Positions 35,020 to 43,477 of a stretch of 64,000 bases of DNA are shown here, piece by piece; the first letter of the stretch is position 1; each line of letters begins with the position of its first letter. The DNA comes from Mesorhizobium sophorae (GTDB lineage Bacteria; Pseudomonadota; Alphaproteobacteria; Rhizobiales; Rhizobiaceae), in the NCBI RefSeq assembly GCF_002270415.1, contig NZ_NNRI01000012.1, positions 62,001-126,000 of the forward strand. The letters run 5' to 3'. The notes under the pieces were generated by a model. That model was given only the letters and a program-made list of their open reading frames with translations. It made no database searches and was not told the DNA's origin. Position numbers and translations under genes: made by a program.

Positions 35020-35712
35020 TCAAGTCCGCACGTTGTGCTTGCGCTTCATGAAGTCCTTGGCGGTCTCGACCGCCACCGCGGCGTCGCGGCAATAGGCGTC
35101 GGCGCCGACGGCCTTGCCGAATTCCTCGTTCAGCGGCGCACCGCCGACCAGCACGACATAATCGTCGCGGATGCCCTTTTCCTTCATCGTGTCGATGACG
35201 ACCTTCATATAGGGCATGGTCGTGGTCAGCAGTGCCGACATGCCGATGATGTCGGGCTGGTGCTGCTCGATCGCGTCGAGATATTTCTCGACCGCATTGT
35301 TGATGCCGAGGTCGATGACGTCGAAGCCAGCACCTTCCATCATCATGCCGACGAGGTTCTTGCCGATGTCGTGGATGTCGCCCTTGACGGTGCCGATGAC
35401 CATCTTGCCCTGCTTCGGCGCGCCGGTGGCGGCAAGCAGCGGACGCAGGATGAACATGCCCGCCTTCATCGCGTTGGCCGACAACAGCACTTCGGGAACG
35501 AACAGGATGCCGTCGCGAAAATCCTCGCCGACGATGCGCATGCCTTCGACCAGCGCTTCGGTCAGCACCTTATAAGGCGCCCAGCCGCGCTCGAGCAGGA
35601 TGTTGGTGCCTTCCTCGATCTCTTCCTTCAGCCCGTCATAGAGATCGTCGTGCATCTGCTGCACCAACTCGTCGTCGGAAAGTTCGGAAAGGATGATCTC
35701 GTCGTCGGACAT
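35020..35712 (-). CDS. corrinoid protein of a methyltransferase system
   Basis: 230-residue MtbC/MttC/MtqC-type methyl carrier. A helical cap domain (about 12-95) precedes a Rossmann-type cobalamin domain with Asp112-x-His114-x-x-Gly117 (KGDIHDIGKNLV), where His114 is the lower cobalt ligand, then GMSALLTTTMPYM and VLVGGAPLNEEF. It accepts a methyl group from a quaternary or tertiary amine through the cognate MttB-type enzyme and passes it to another acceptor, which is not encoded in the window. It is separated from the upstream binding-protein gene by a 12-bp perfect hairpin at 35748-35781. Confidence 0.94.
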   Translation of the reverse strand: MSDDEIILSELSDDELVQQMHDDLYDGLKEEIEEGTNILLERGWAPYKVLTEALVEGMRIVGEDFRDGILFVPEVLLSANAMKAGMFILRPLLAATGAPKQGKMVIGTVKGDIHDIGKNLVGMMMEGAGFDVIDLGINNAVEKYLDAIEQHQPDIIGMSALLTTTMPYMKVVIDTMKEKGIRDDYVVLVGGAPLNEEFGKAVGADAYCRDAAVAVETAKDFMKRKHNVRT

Positions 35713-35747
35713 TTTGCCTGCGCCAATTGCTTGTCAGTGATTTACGG

Positions 35748-35781
35748 GCCGCCGGCACCTTTTGTCATAGGTGCCGGCGGC
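35748..35781 (-). promoter_or_regulatory. intra-operon hairpin between binding-protein and corrinoid genes
   Basis: Perfect 12-bp stem GCCGCCGGCACC / GGTGCCGGCGGC with a 10-base A+T-rich loop, in the 96-bp gap. No T run follows in the minus-strand direction, so it is more likely an mRNA-stabilising or attenuating element that sets binding-protein level above the corrinoid and epimerase genes than a full terminator. Confidence 0.6.
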
Positions 35782-35808
35782 ATTTGCTTGCAGGTCTCGG
35801 GAGTTAAA

Positions 35809-37458
35809 TCAGGCGTCCAGCCAAACGTTCTGGAAGTCCATTTCGTAGGTCTGGTGCATTCCGTAGTTCTTCACCTTCTTGCTCATGTGGCAGTAGAGCT
35901 TCTGCCAGAACGGCTGGATGATGACGCCGGAATCCTGCAGGATCTGCTCGACGTCCTTCATCACCTCCTTGCGCTTGGCAGGATCGGCCAGCGAAAGCGC
36001 CTGCTTCAGCTTGGCGTCGAAATCGGGGTTGGCATAGGCCGTTTCGTTCCAGGCCTCGCCCGAGCGATAGCCGAGCGCCAGCACCTGGACGCCCAGCGGC
36101 CGCATGTACCAGATGGTCATCGAGTACGGATACTTCGTCCAGTCGTTCCAGAAGGTCGAGCCCGGCAGCACCGTACGCTTCACCTTGATGCCGGCATCGC
36201 GCAATTGGCCGGCGATCGCATCGCCGGTGTTCTTCTGCCACTCGTCCTCGACGGTGATCAGTTCGTGCTCGAAGTCGGCCTGCCCGGCATCCGCCATCAG
36301 CTTCTTGGCGGCGGCGGCATCGCGTGTCTTCTTGGGCAGCGGATAGTATTCGGGATGGATCGGGGCGACGTGGTGGTTCTCGCCAACCGTGCCGAGCCCG
36401 GCGTAGCCGAGCTGCATGACGGCATTGTTGTCGACGGCCATCTGGAGCGCATTGCGCACCCGCTGGTCGTCATAGGGCTTGTGGGTGATGTTGGTGCGGG
36501 CAACGAGCGTGGTCGCCGTCGCCACCTCCGATTTCACCAGATCCATCTTGTCGAGGGCGTCGATGAAGTCGGCCGGCGTTTCGAAATCGAGGTCGATCTC
36601 GCCAGATTCGAAGGCATTCAGCGTGGCGTTGAAGTCGGTGCCGTAGTCGATGAACTCGACACCGTCGAGCGGCGTTTCACCGCCCCACCACTTGCCGTTC
36701 TCGCGACGCTTGACGATCGCCTTCGAACCCACTGCATAAGACACCAACTCGAAAGGTCCGGTACCGATCGGCTTCTTGATCGGGTCGGCGCCATCCTTAT
36801 CGAAGTCGCGATGCACGACCAGCGCCGGATAGTCGGTGAAGCCCGGTATGATCGCGATGTCGGGTTCGGTCAGCTTCAGCTTGACCGTGAGGTCATCGAC
36901 CTTGGTGATAGCGCCATCCCTGGCCTTGCCGGTCTTTGTGTCGATCAGCGCGCCGACGCGTGCCGCCATGGAATTGCCGGAAGCACCCTTCTCGCACCAG
37001 CGGTTCAGATTGGAGACCACGTCATCAGCGTTGAAGGCATCGCCGTTGTTCCAGGTGATGCCTTTGCGCAGATGCAGGGTGTATTCGGTGGCGTCGTCAT
37101 TGACGTCCCAGCTTTCGAGCAGGACCGGCTCGAAAGTGAACTGGTGCGTATAGCGGACGAGCGGCTCCAGCCAACAACGGGTGACGTTTGCCATCTCGGT
37201 CCAGTCATAGGTGCGCGGATCCTTCTGCGCCTTGACCGACATCGCGACATGCAGCGTTCCACCCTTTTTCGGTTCATCGGCCAGGGCCTTTGTCGGCGCG
37301 GCAAGGCCGATCATACCATAGGCGAAAGCCGTCGACGCGCCGAAGGCGCTGGCCAGCGCCAGGAATTCGCGCCGGTCCATGCGGCCTGCACGCGTCTCTT
37401 TCGCCATTGTCTCGATAGCGCCCGGCACGCGGTCGCCATTGCTTCTGAAGAGCGTCAT
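35809..37458 (-). CDS. ABC transporter substrate-binding protein, family 5 (Dpp/Opp class), Tat signal
   Basis: 549-residue periplasmic binding protein. The N-terminus has a twin-arginine motif at residues 28-32 (DRREF) and a hydrophobic stretch to about residue 60, so it is probably exported folded. Family-5 features include LLESWDVNDDATEYTLHLRKGITWNNGD near 105-135 and a long second lobe. The ATG at 37458 has GGGAGGAAA upstream; a longer open frame reaches into mttB and is not used. No permease or ATPase gene follows. Placement between mttB and the corrinoid gene suggests it captures the methylated amine substrate, unusual for a peptide-class binding protein. Confidence 0.92.
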   Translation of the reverse strand: MTLFRSNGDRVPGAIETMAKETRAGRMDRREFLALASAFGASTAFAYGMIGLAAPTKALADEPKKGGTLHVAMSVKAQKDPRTYDWTEMANVTRCWLEPLVRYTHQFTFEPVLLESWDVNDDATEYTLHLRKGITWNNGDAFNADDVVSNLNRWCEKGASGNSMAARVGALIDTKTGKARDGAITKVDDLTVKLKLTEPDIAIIPGFTDYPALVVHRDFDKDGADPIKKPIGTGPFELVSYAVGSKAIVKRRENGKWWGGETPLDGVEFIDYGTDFNATLNAFESGEIDLDFETPADFIDALDKMDLVKSEVATATTLVARTNITHKPYDDQRVRNALQMAVDNNAVMQLGYAGLGTVGENHHVAPIHPEYYPLPKKTRDAAAAKKLMADAGQADFEHELITVEDEWQKNTGDAIAGQLRDAGIKVKRTVLPGSTFWNDWTKYPYSMTIWYMRPLGVQVLALGYRSGEAWNETAYANPDFDAKLKQALSLADPAKRKEVMKDVEQILQDSGVIIQPFWQKLYCHMSKKVKNYGMHQTYEMDFQNVWLDA

Positions 37459-37501
37459 GTTTTCCTCCCTTGGTTGTTCCGTCAGGTCTTCGCCTGTCAC
37501 A

Positions 37502-39061
37502 TCAACTAACGCTGTTCGGCAGTTTTTCCTCACGCCGCGCGATAAAATCCTTGAGACCCTCGGCGATGCCCTCGTCGAGCTTCGGCTCCTCATAGTCGGC
37601 CAGCATGTTGCGCGCCTTCTCGCGGCCGCGCGTGTCGTGGTCCTTCGCGCCTTCGGCCTTCCACTGTTCGTACGAATTGAAGTCCATTATGGTGGGCATG
37701 AAGAAAGCGGACTCGAAATGTTCGAGCGTGTGCTGGGTGCCGAGGAAATGGCCCTGCGGCCCCACCTCGCGGATCGCGGCCATCGCTTCCTTGAAATCGT
37801 CGAACGGAAGGCCGCCTGCATATTTGTACCAGCCGATAAGCTGCTCGCAGTCGGTGGCGAATTTCGAATAGCCGCAGGTGAGCCCCGCCTCCAGCCATCC
37901 GGCCGAGTGCCAGATGTAGTTGGCGCCGGCGAGGATGGCGGCGTGCATCAGCATGTTCGCCTCGTAGCCGGCCTGGGCGTCATTGAGCTTCGAGCCGACA
38001 TGGAAGCCGGACGTGCGCCAAGGCAGCCGGTATTTCCGCGCCAGCGCGCCCATCAGGTACATCATCTGGGCGGCCTCCGGCGTGCCGCCCATCGGCGCCC
38101 CGGTCTTCATGTCGACCGTCACCATGAACTGGCCGTAGATCTGCGGCGACCCCGGACGCAGGAGCTGCGTGAAGGCGACGCCAGCGAGTGCTTCTGCATT
38201 GACTTGCGCCACCGCGCCGACGGCAGAGGCCGAGGTCGAGGCGCCGCACAGCGCGAAGGGCGCCAGGATCAACGGCTGGTTGTTACGCGCATAGACCTTC
38301 ATGGCGTCAAGCATGGTGGCGTCCCACACGAGCGGCGAGTTGCAATTGGTGATCGACACCAGCACCGGGTTGTCGCGGACGAACTCTTCGCCGAACACGA
38401 TGCCGGCCATCGCCATCGTGTCTTCGGCGCGTTCCTTCGAGGTGACGATGCCCATGAACGGCTTGTCGGAGTGCTTCAGCGCCGAATGGATGATGTGGAG
38501 GTGACGCTTGGGCACCGCAATTTCCATCGGCTCGCAGATGACCGAGCTCGACGAGTGCAGCGCCGGCGCCATGTAGGCGAGTTTGTGAAAATTGCTGAGG
38601 TCGGCGAGCGAACCGTACCGCCTGTTGTTGTCGAGGTCACGCACATAGGGCGCGCCATACATCGGCACGAAGATGGAATTCTTGCCGCCGACGCGGACGG
38701 TACGCTCGGGGTTGCGAGCATTGAGGGTGAATTCCGGCGGGACCTTCGAGACCAACTCCACCAAGAGCGCACGGTCGATGCGGACGCGCGTCTCGGATAC
38801 ATCGGCTCCGGCGGCCTTCCACAGGGCGATCGCCTCATCGTCGCGGAATTCACAACCGACCTCTTCGAGGATCAAGAGCGATTCCTGGTGGATCAACTCC
38901 ACCGCCTCGTCAGGCACCATCTGATAGGCGGGGATCTGGCGCACCAGCGTAGGAAACGAGGCTATGGGAGCGCCACGTATCGCCTTGCGCCCCAGGCGAC
39001 CGCCGCTTCTGCGGTTGGCGTGTTCGGTCACTGCAACGGCCGGTTCATTCATGGCACTCAT
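37502..39061 (-). CDS. trimethylamine methyltransferase family protein (non-pyrrolysine MttB)
   Basis: 519-residue COG5598 TIM-barrel methyltransferase. Motifs include VRDLDNNRRYGSLADL, CNSPLVWDATMLD and TPEAAQMMYLMGALARK. It has no in-frame UAG, so it belongs to the pyrrolysine-free branch, whose characterised members demethylate glycine betaine (MtgB), proline betaine (MtpB) or carnitine (MtcB) and methylate a corrinoid protein. First gene of the cluster, 43 bp before the binding protein, with its corrinoid partner two genes downstream and an HpbD-like epimerase after that. Proline betaine or hydroxyproline betaine is the best guess for substrate. Confidence 0.93.
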   Translation of the reverse strand: MSAMNEPAVAVTEHANRRSGGRLGRKAIRGAPIASFPTLVRQIPAYQMVPDEAVELIHQESLLILEEVGCEFRDDEAIALWKAAGADVSETRVRIDRALLVELVSKVPPEFTLNARNPERTVRVGGKNSIFVPMYGAPYVRDLDNNRRYGSLADLSNFHKLAYMAPALHSSSSVICEPMEIAVPKRHLHIIHSALKHSDKPFMGIVTSKERAEDTMAMAGIVFGEEFVRDNPVLVSITNCNSPLVWDATMLDAMKVYARNNQPLILAPFALCGASTSASAVGAVAQVNAEALAGVAFTQLLRPGSPQIYGQFMVTVDMKTGAPMGGTPEAAQMMYLMGALARKYRLPWRTSGFHVGSKLNDAQAGYEANMLMHAAILAGANYIWHSAGWLEAGLTCGYSKFATDCEQLIGWYKYAGGLPFDDFKEAMAAIREVGPQGHFLGTQHTLEHFESAFFMPTIMDFNSYEQWKAEGAKDHDTRGREKARNMLADYEEPKLDEGIAEGLKDFIARREEKLPNSVS

Positions 39062-39143
39062 CCCTCCAACAGCCCGTCAACTTAGCGAGACGGAATATAG
39101 CTGTGACGCTGGAAAATCCTGATCTCTTGTATAAACTCTCCTT

Positions 39144-40046
39144 ATGCGAAGCCTGCGCCACCTGCTGCCCTCCGCCGGCAGCCTGATCGTCTTCGAGGCG
39201 GCCGGCCGGCTGTCGAGCTTCACCGCCGCCGGGCGCGAGCTCGGCATGACGCAGGCGGCCGTATCCTACGCCGTGCGCGGGCTGGAGGAACAGCTCGGCG
39301 CCAAGCTCTTCCAGCGCCGCCACCGCCAGGTTCTCCTGACGGAGGCCGGCGAGCGCTTCCACGCCGACGTCTCGCTCGGGCTGTCGCTTATCCGCAAGTC
39401 GGCGGAGGATCTGCGCCTGCAGGCGACCGGCGGCCATGTGACGCTGGCCGCCTCGACCGCCTTTGGCTCGTTCTGGATGATGCCGCGCCTACAGCAATTC
39501 CGCGACGAACTGCCGGGCGTTGATCTGCGTATCCAGACCGCCGACCGCGACCTCGACATCATCGCCGAGGGCATCCCGCTCGGCGTGCGCGGCGGCGTGC
39601 CGCGCGACTGGCCGGACTATCATTCGCTGTTGCTTGCAGACGAGGAGATCTTCCCGGTCGCGGGCCCCAGCTATCTGGCGAAGTTTGGGCTGCCAGAGAC
39701 TGTCGCCGAACTTGCCATGCATAGGCTCATCCATCTCGAGGAGCCCTACCGCGAGGCCCCGAACTGGGACGAATGGTTCGCCGCGGCCGGAACCAGCCTC
39801 CGTAATGCCGAGCGCGGGTTGCGCATCAATGATTATGCCTTGGTGATTCAGGCGGTCATGGAGGGACAAGGCATCTCGCTGGGCTGGCGGCATCTCGTCG
39901 AGCGCCTCGTGGCATCAGGCCTGTTGGTGCCGGTGACGGATCATGTGCTGAGGACCGGCATCGGATTCTACGTCATCTGGCCAAAGAACCGCGAGCTCAG
40001 CGACAATGCGCGCAAGGTAAGGGATTGGCTGGTGGCGCAGGCGTAG
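39144..40046 (+). CDS. LysR family transcriptional regulator (GcvA-like)
   Basis: 300 residues. An N-terminal winged helix (about 8-65, with LSSFTAAGRELGMTQAAVSYAVRGLEEQLGAKLFQR) precedes a periplasmic-binding-like effector domain (about 90-300, with GVRGGVPRDWPDYHS and GQGISLGWRHLV). The fold and the EEPYREAPNWDEWF region match GcvA-like regulators. It is divergent from mttB with 82 bp between starts, so it most likely activates the methyltransferase operon, with the betaine or a product as ligand. Confidence 0.9.
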   Translation: MRSLRHLLPSAGSLIVFEAAGRLSSFTAAGRELGMTQAAVSYAVRGLEEQLGAKLFQRRHRQVLLTEAGERFHADVSLGLSLIRKSAEDLRLQATGGHVTLAASTAFGSFWMMPRLQQFRDELPGVDLRIQTADRDLDIIAEGIPLGVRGGVPRDWPDYHSLLLADEEIFPVAGPSYLAKFGLPETVAELAMHRLIHLEEPYREAPNWDEWFAAAGTSLRNAERGLRINDYALVIQAVMEGQGISLGWRHLVERLVASGLLVPVTDHVLRTGIGFYVIWPKNRELSDNARKVRDWLVAQA

Positions 40047-40055
40047 GCTCGCCAG

Positions 40056-40086
40056 CGCAATCCTGCGCGTGACCGGATTGCGTTTC
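40056..40086. terminator. terminator between convergent LysR and monooxygenase-domain genes
   Basis: Perfect 8-bp stem CGCAATCC / GGATTGCG with an 11-base loop, followed by TTTC on the plus strand, 10 bp after the LysR stop. It lies between convergent genes, so it may serve both. Confidence 0.55.
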
Positions 40087-40099
40087 GTATGCTGAAGGA

Positions 40100-40408
40100 T
40101 CAGACCGAGCCGTCGTTCTTGAGGCCGAGCACGTCGATCTTGTCGATGGTCGGCGGGCCAACGAACAGCGTTTCGGCATTGGCCATCAGCGCCTTGGCAA
40201 TCTCGCCGGTGAGATGTGCCTGCCGCCCTGCTTCGTCGTGAAAGGCATCGAACACGCCGAAGACGCTTGGCGAAAGCTGCAGGGCGAACCAGATCGCAGT
40301 CCTGGCTTCCTGATTGGCCAGTTGCAGCCCGGTATTGAGGAACGCGGCGACATCCTTCTCCTTGCCGGGCTTGGCTTCGAAGCGTGCGAACAATGCAAGT
40401 TTGATCAT
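40100..40408 (-). CDS. antibiotic biosynthesis monooxygenase (ABM) domain protein
   Basis: 102-residue single ABM-fold protein (ferredoxin-like dimer). Seen: LFARFEAKPGKEKDVAAFL near the start, and FGVFDAFHDEAGRQAHL with the conserved histidine near 72. The AAGGAGAAG ribosome site identifies the ATG at 40408; a longer frame upstream has no similarity. Family members act as small quinol or polyketide monooxygenases or heme-degrading proteins. This one is divergent from a GlxA-type regulator that probably controls it. Substrate unknown. Confidence 0.85.
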   Translation of the reverse strand: MIKLALFARFEAKPGKEKDVAAFLNTGLQLANQEARTAIWFALQLSPSVFGVFDAFHDEAGRQAHLTGEIAKALMANAETLFVGPPTIDKIDVLGLKNDGSV

Positions 40409-40491
40409 TTGTCTTCTCCTTGTCGTTGTGCGGCCAAGGCGGCCATCGAAACGACAGTCGCAGCATCGAACCGGAAAGCGTATTGGCAAAA

Positions 40492-40510
40492 ATGACATCT
40501 TTGATATCAT
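40492..40510. promoter_or_regulatory. inverted repeat upstream of the GlxA-type regulator
   Basis: Inverted repeat ATGACATC-TTT-GATATCAT with one mismatch, 7 bp before the regulator's ATG in the 109-bp gap shared with the ABM gene. It overlaps the ribosome-binding region, so a bound protein would block expression of the regulator itself. Confidence 0.45.
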
Positions 40511-40517
40511 TATTGCC

Positions 40518-41480
40518 ATGAACATTTCCGTCCTCGCGCTTGATGGCGTCTTCGACACCGGGCTGGCCACGATGCTCGACGTGTTCGGCACCGCCAATGA
40601 GCTGGCAGGAATGCTGGCATCCCCGCCCGGCTGTTTCGCCGTGACCATTGTCGGGGTGAGCGACACGGTCCACACCGCGCAAGGCCTTCAGGTGCCGGTC
40701 GTCTCGATGGGCAGCGAGCCGGAGCCCGACTGGCTGGTGATCCCCGCGATCGGCCAGAAGATGCCCGGCCCGCTTGGCGAGGCGCTGAAGCGAAGCGACA
40801 TTGCCAAGGCGACCAAGGCATTGCGGGCTGCCGCCGAAACCGGCGCGCGAATCGGGGCTGCCTGTATCGGTACTTTCATCCTGGCGGAAACCGGCCTGCT
40901 CGACCGTCGGCCGTCAACCACGACCTGGTGGCTGGCACCGATGTTCCGACAACGCTACCCGCAAGTTCGGCTCGATGCCTCGCGCATGCTGATCAATGAC
41001 GGGCAGTTCGCAACCGCCGGAGCAGCACTCGGCCACATCGACCTTGCTCTAATGGTCATCCGCCAAACAAGCCCGGAGCTTGCGGCGCTGACCGCCAAAT
41101 ATCTGATCGTCGACAGCCGGCCGCTGCAGTCGGCCTATGCCATCTCGGACCATCTCGCCCATTCGAACCCGCTGGTCGAGCGTTTCGAGCGATGGGCGCG
41201 CGGCCATCTCGCGGCCGGCTTCAACCTGGACGAAGCGGCCGCGGCGCTGGGAGCCAGCAAACGCACGCTGTCGCGGCGGGTCAACGATGTGCTTGGCAAG
41301 ACACCGCTGTCCTATTTTCAGGATCTGCGGGTCGAGCAGGCTGTCCATTTGTTGAAGACCACGTCCGACAGTGTCGATGAGATCGCCGCGAAGGTCGGCT
41401 ATGTCGACGGGGTGACGCTGCGCAATCTGTTGCGCCGGCGGCTACACAAGGGCGTGCGTGAAATCCGCACCGCAACTTGA
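40518..41480 (+). CDS. GlxA family transcriptional regulator (DJ-1/PfpI plus AraC)
   Basis: 320 residues. The N-terminal DJ-1/PfpI-like domain (about 1-170) has AACIGTFILAETGLL, with a cysteine where the class I amidotransferase-like fold carries its nucleophile, followed by TTTWWLAPMF. The C-terminal AraC helix-turn-helix pair (about 215-310) has LDEAAAALGASKRTLSRRV and VDEIAAKVGYVDG. GlxA-type proteins are regulators, not amidotransferases. Divergent from the ABM gene across an inverted repeat. It is followed 59 bp later by mutL, which is unlikely to depend on it. Confidence 0.9.
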   Translation: MNISVLALDGVFDTGLATMLDVFGTANELAGMLASPPGCFAVTIVGVSDTVHTAQGLQVPVVSMGSEPEPDWLVIPAIGQKMPGPLGEALKRSDIAKATKALRAAAETGARIGAACIGTFILAETGLLDRRPSTTTWWLAPMFRQRYPQVRLDASRMLINDGQFATAGAALGHIDLALMVIRQTSPELAALTAKYLIVDSRPLQSAYAISDHLAHSNPLVERFERWARGHLAAGFNLDEAAAALGASKRTLSRRVNDVLGKTPLSYFQDLRVEQAVHLLKTTSDSVDEIAAKVGYVDGVTLRNLLRRRLHKGVREIRTAT

Positions 41481-41539
41481 TCCACCGACCTCGCGATATT
41501 GACTCTCCCGCGCCCCCCGAATCCGCTTATAGTATCTCC

Positions 41540-43423
41540 ATGCCCATTCGCCAGCTTTCCGAAACGATGATCAACCAGATCGCCGCCGGCGAAGTCATCG
41601 AGCGTCCGGCAAGCGTGGTCAAGGAACTGGTCGAGAATGCGCTCGATGCTGGTGCCGGCAAGGTAGAGGTCGTCACCGCCGGCGGCGGGCTGAACCTGAT
41701 CCGCGTCACCGATGACGGCTCCGGCATCCTCGAACCGGAGCTGGCGATGGCGATCGCACGCCACTGCACCTCCAAGCTCACCGAGGATATCAACGACATT
41801 CGCTCGCTCGGCTTTCGCGGCGAGGCGCTGCCGTCGATCGGCTCGGTGTCGCGGCTGTCGATCCGTTCGCGGACAGCAACAAGCGACAGCGCCGCCGAGA
41901 TCGGCATCGAGGGCGGCCGCGTCTTGCCCGTCAGGCCGGCGGCAGCCAACCGCGGCACTACGGTCGAAGTGCGCGACCTGTTCTTCGCCACGCCCGCCCG
42001 ACTGAAATTCATGAAGGGCGAGCGCGCGGAGAGCTCGGCCACCAGCGACGTGGTCAAGCGCATCGCCATCGCCTTCCCCGCCGTGCACTTCACATTGGCG
42101 GGTTCGGATCGCTCGACCCTGGAATTGCCGGCGACGGACGACAGTCCGGAAGGCAGCCTGCGCCGCGTCGCCCAGGTGATTGGCGCCGAGTTTCCGGACA
42201 ATTCCATTGCCATCGACGCGATGCGCGAGGGCGTGCGTCTGACCGGTCACGTGTCGATCCCGTCCTTCACCCGCGCCAACGCGCTGCAGCAATATGCCTA
42301 TGTCAATGGCAGGCCGGTGCGCGACAAGCTGATTGCCGGCGCCATACGCGGCGCCTTCGCGGATGTCCTGCCGCGCGACCGCCATGCGGTGACGGTGCTG
42401 TTCCTGACGCTCGATCCGGCCGTCGTCGATGTCAACGTCCATCCGGCCAAGGCCGATGTGCGCTTCCGTGATCCCGGACTGGTGCGCGGGCTGATCGTCG
42501 GCGCTGTCCGGCAAGCACTCGCGGATGCCGGCATCCGCGCCGCCACCACGGGCGCCGCCGGCATGATGGCGGCGTTCCGGCCTGGTGCGGCATCCTACGG
42601 CCACGGCGGGCCCGCCAATGGCCACCGCAGCTATGAAGCATCCTACCATGCCTCCGGCCCAGCCGGCTTTGATCCGACGCGCTCGCCGCAGCGGCCGCTC
42701 GACATGGGGTTCGAAGGGGCGGGTTTCGAGGGCCCCGGTCAGCGCGGCTTGCGCGAAAATGAGCAGGCGGCATTCGATGCCGGCCCGCTGGCCAGCGCCG
42801 ACGCACGCGCCGGGCAGAGCGAAGCGGCCGAGACGCTGCTTGGCGCGGTGCTGGGTGCGGCACGCGCTCAGGTGCATGAGAACTATATTGTCGCGCAGAC
42901 CAGGGATTCGCTCATCATCGTCGACCAGCATGCGGCGCATGAGCGGCTGGTCTATGAGGCGCTGAAGAACGCGCTGCATTCGCGCGCCGTGCCGTCACAG
43001 ATCCTGTTGCTGCCGGAAATCGTCGACCTGCCGGAAGAAGACGCCGAACGGCTGGCGATGCATTCCGAGACGCTGGCCCGCTTCGGACTTGGCGTCGAGC
43101 GTTTCGGCCCGGGTGCGGTCGCCGTGCGCGAGACGCCGTCGATGCTGGGCGAGACCAATGTCCAGCAACTGGTGCGCGACCTTGCCGACGAGATCGCCGA
43201 CAACGACACGGTCGACACGCTGAAGGAGCGGTTGGACAAGATCGCGGCCACCATGGCCTGCCACGGCTCGGTACGCTCCGGCCGCCTGCTCAAGGCCGAG
43301 GAGATGAACGCGCTGCTGCGCCAGATGGAGGCAACGCCCGGCTCCGGCACCTGCAACCACGGGCGGCCGACCTATATCGAGTTGAAGCTTGCTGATATCG
43401 AGAGGCTGTTTGGGAGGCGGTAG
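41540..43423 (+). CDS. mutL: DNA mismatch repair protein MutL
   Basis: 627-residue GHKL ATPase that links MutS mismatch recognition to strand removal. The N-terminal ATPase motifs are clear: IAAGEVIERPASVVKELVEN, TDDGSGI, TSKL and GFRGEALPS. A Gly/Ser/Pro-rich linker spans about 335-440. The C-terminal dimerisation domain has DQHAAHERLVYE near 461, which matches the DQHA(X)2E(X)4E endonuclease signature, plus ACHGSVRSG and CNHGRPT. A nicking MutL is thus predicted, as expected in bacteria without MutH. The ATG at 41540 begins MPIRQLSE. Confidence 0.97.
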   Translation: MPIRQLSETMINQIAAGEVIERPASVVKELVENALDAGAGKVEVVTAGGGLNLIRVTDDGSGILEPELAMAIARHCTSKLTEDINDIRSLGFRGEALPSIGSVSRLSIRSRTATSDSAAEIGIEGGRVLPVRPAAANRGTTVEVRDLFFATPARLKFMKGERAESSATSDVVKRIAIAFPAVHFTLAGSDRSTLELPATDDSPEGSLRRVAQVIGAEFPDNSIAIDAMREGVRLTGHVSIPSFTRANALQQYAYVNGRPVRDKLIAGAIRGAFADVLPRDRHAVTVLFLTLDPAVVDVNVHPAKADVRFRDPGLVRGLIVGAVRQALADAGIRAATTGAAGMMAAFRPGAASYGHGGPANGHRSYEASYHASGPAGFDPTRSPQRPLDMGFEGAGFEGPGQRGLRENEQAAFDAGPLASADARAGQSEAAETLLGAVLGAARAQVHENYIVAQTRDSLIIVDQHAAHERLVYEALKNALHSRAVPSQILLLPEIVDLPEEDAERLAMHSETLARFGLGVERFGPGAVAVRETPSMLGETNVQQLVRDLADEIADNDTVDTLKERLDKIAATMACHGSVRSGRLLKAEEMNALLRQMEATPGSGTCNHGRPTYIELKLADIERLFGRR

Positions 43424-43477
43424 AGGTATGCTCGCTCACCCTTCGGTCGTCTACGCATTCTCGATTAAGTGGCTGAC

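Noticed and set aside
37502..39061. Pyrrolysine-containing MttB
   Set aside because: The frame is continuous with no internal UAG, so it belongs to the non-pyrrolysine branch.
41399..42979. Minus-strand open frame of 526 codons
   Set aside because: Antisense to mutL, which carries all expected motifs on the plus strand.
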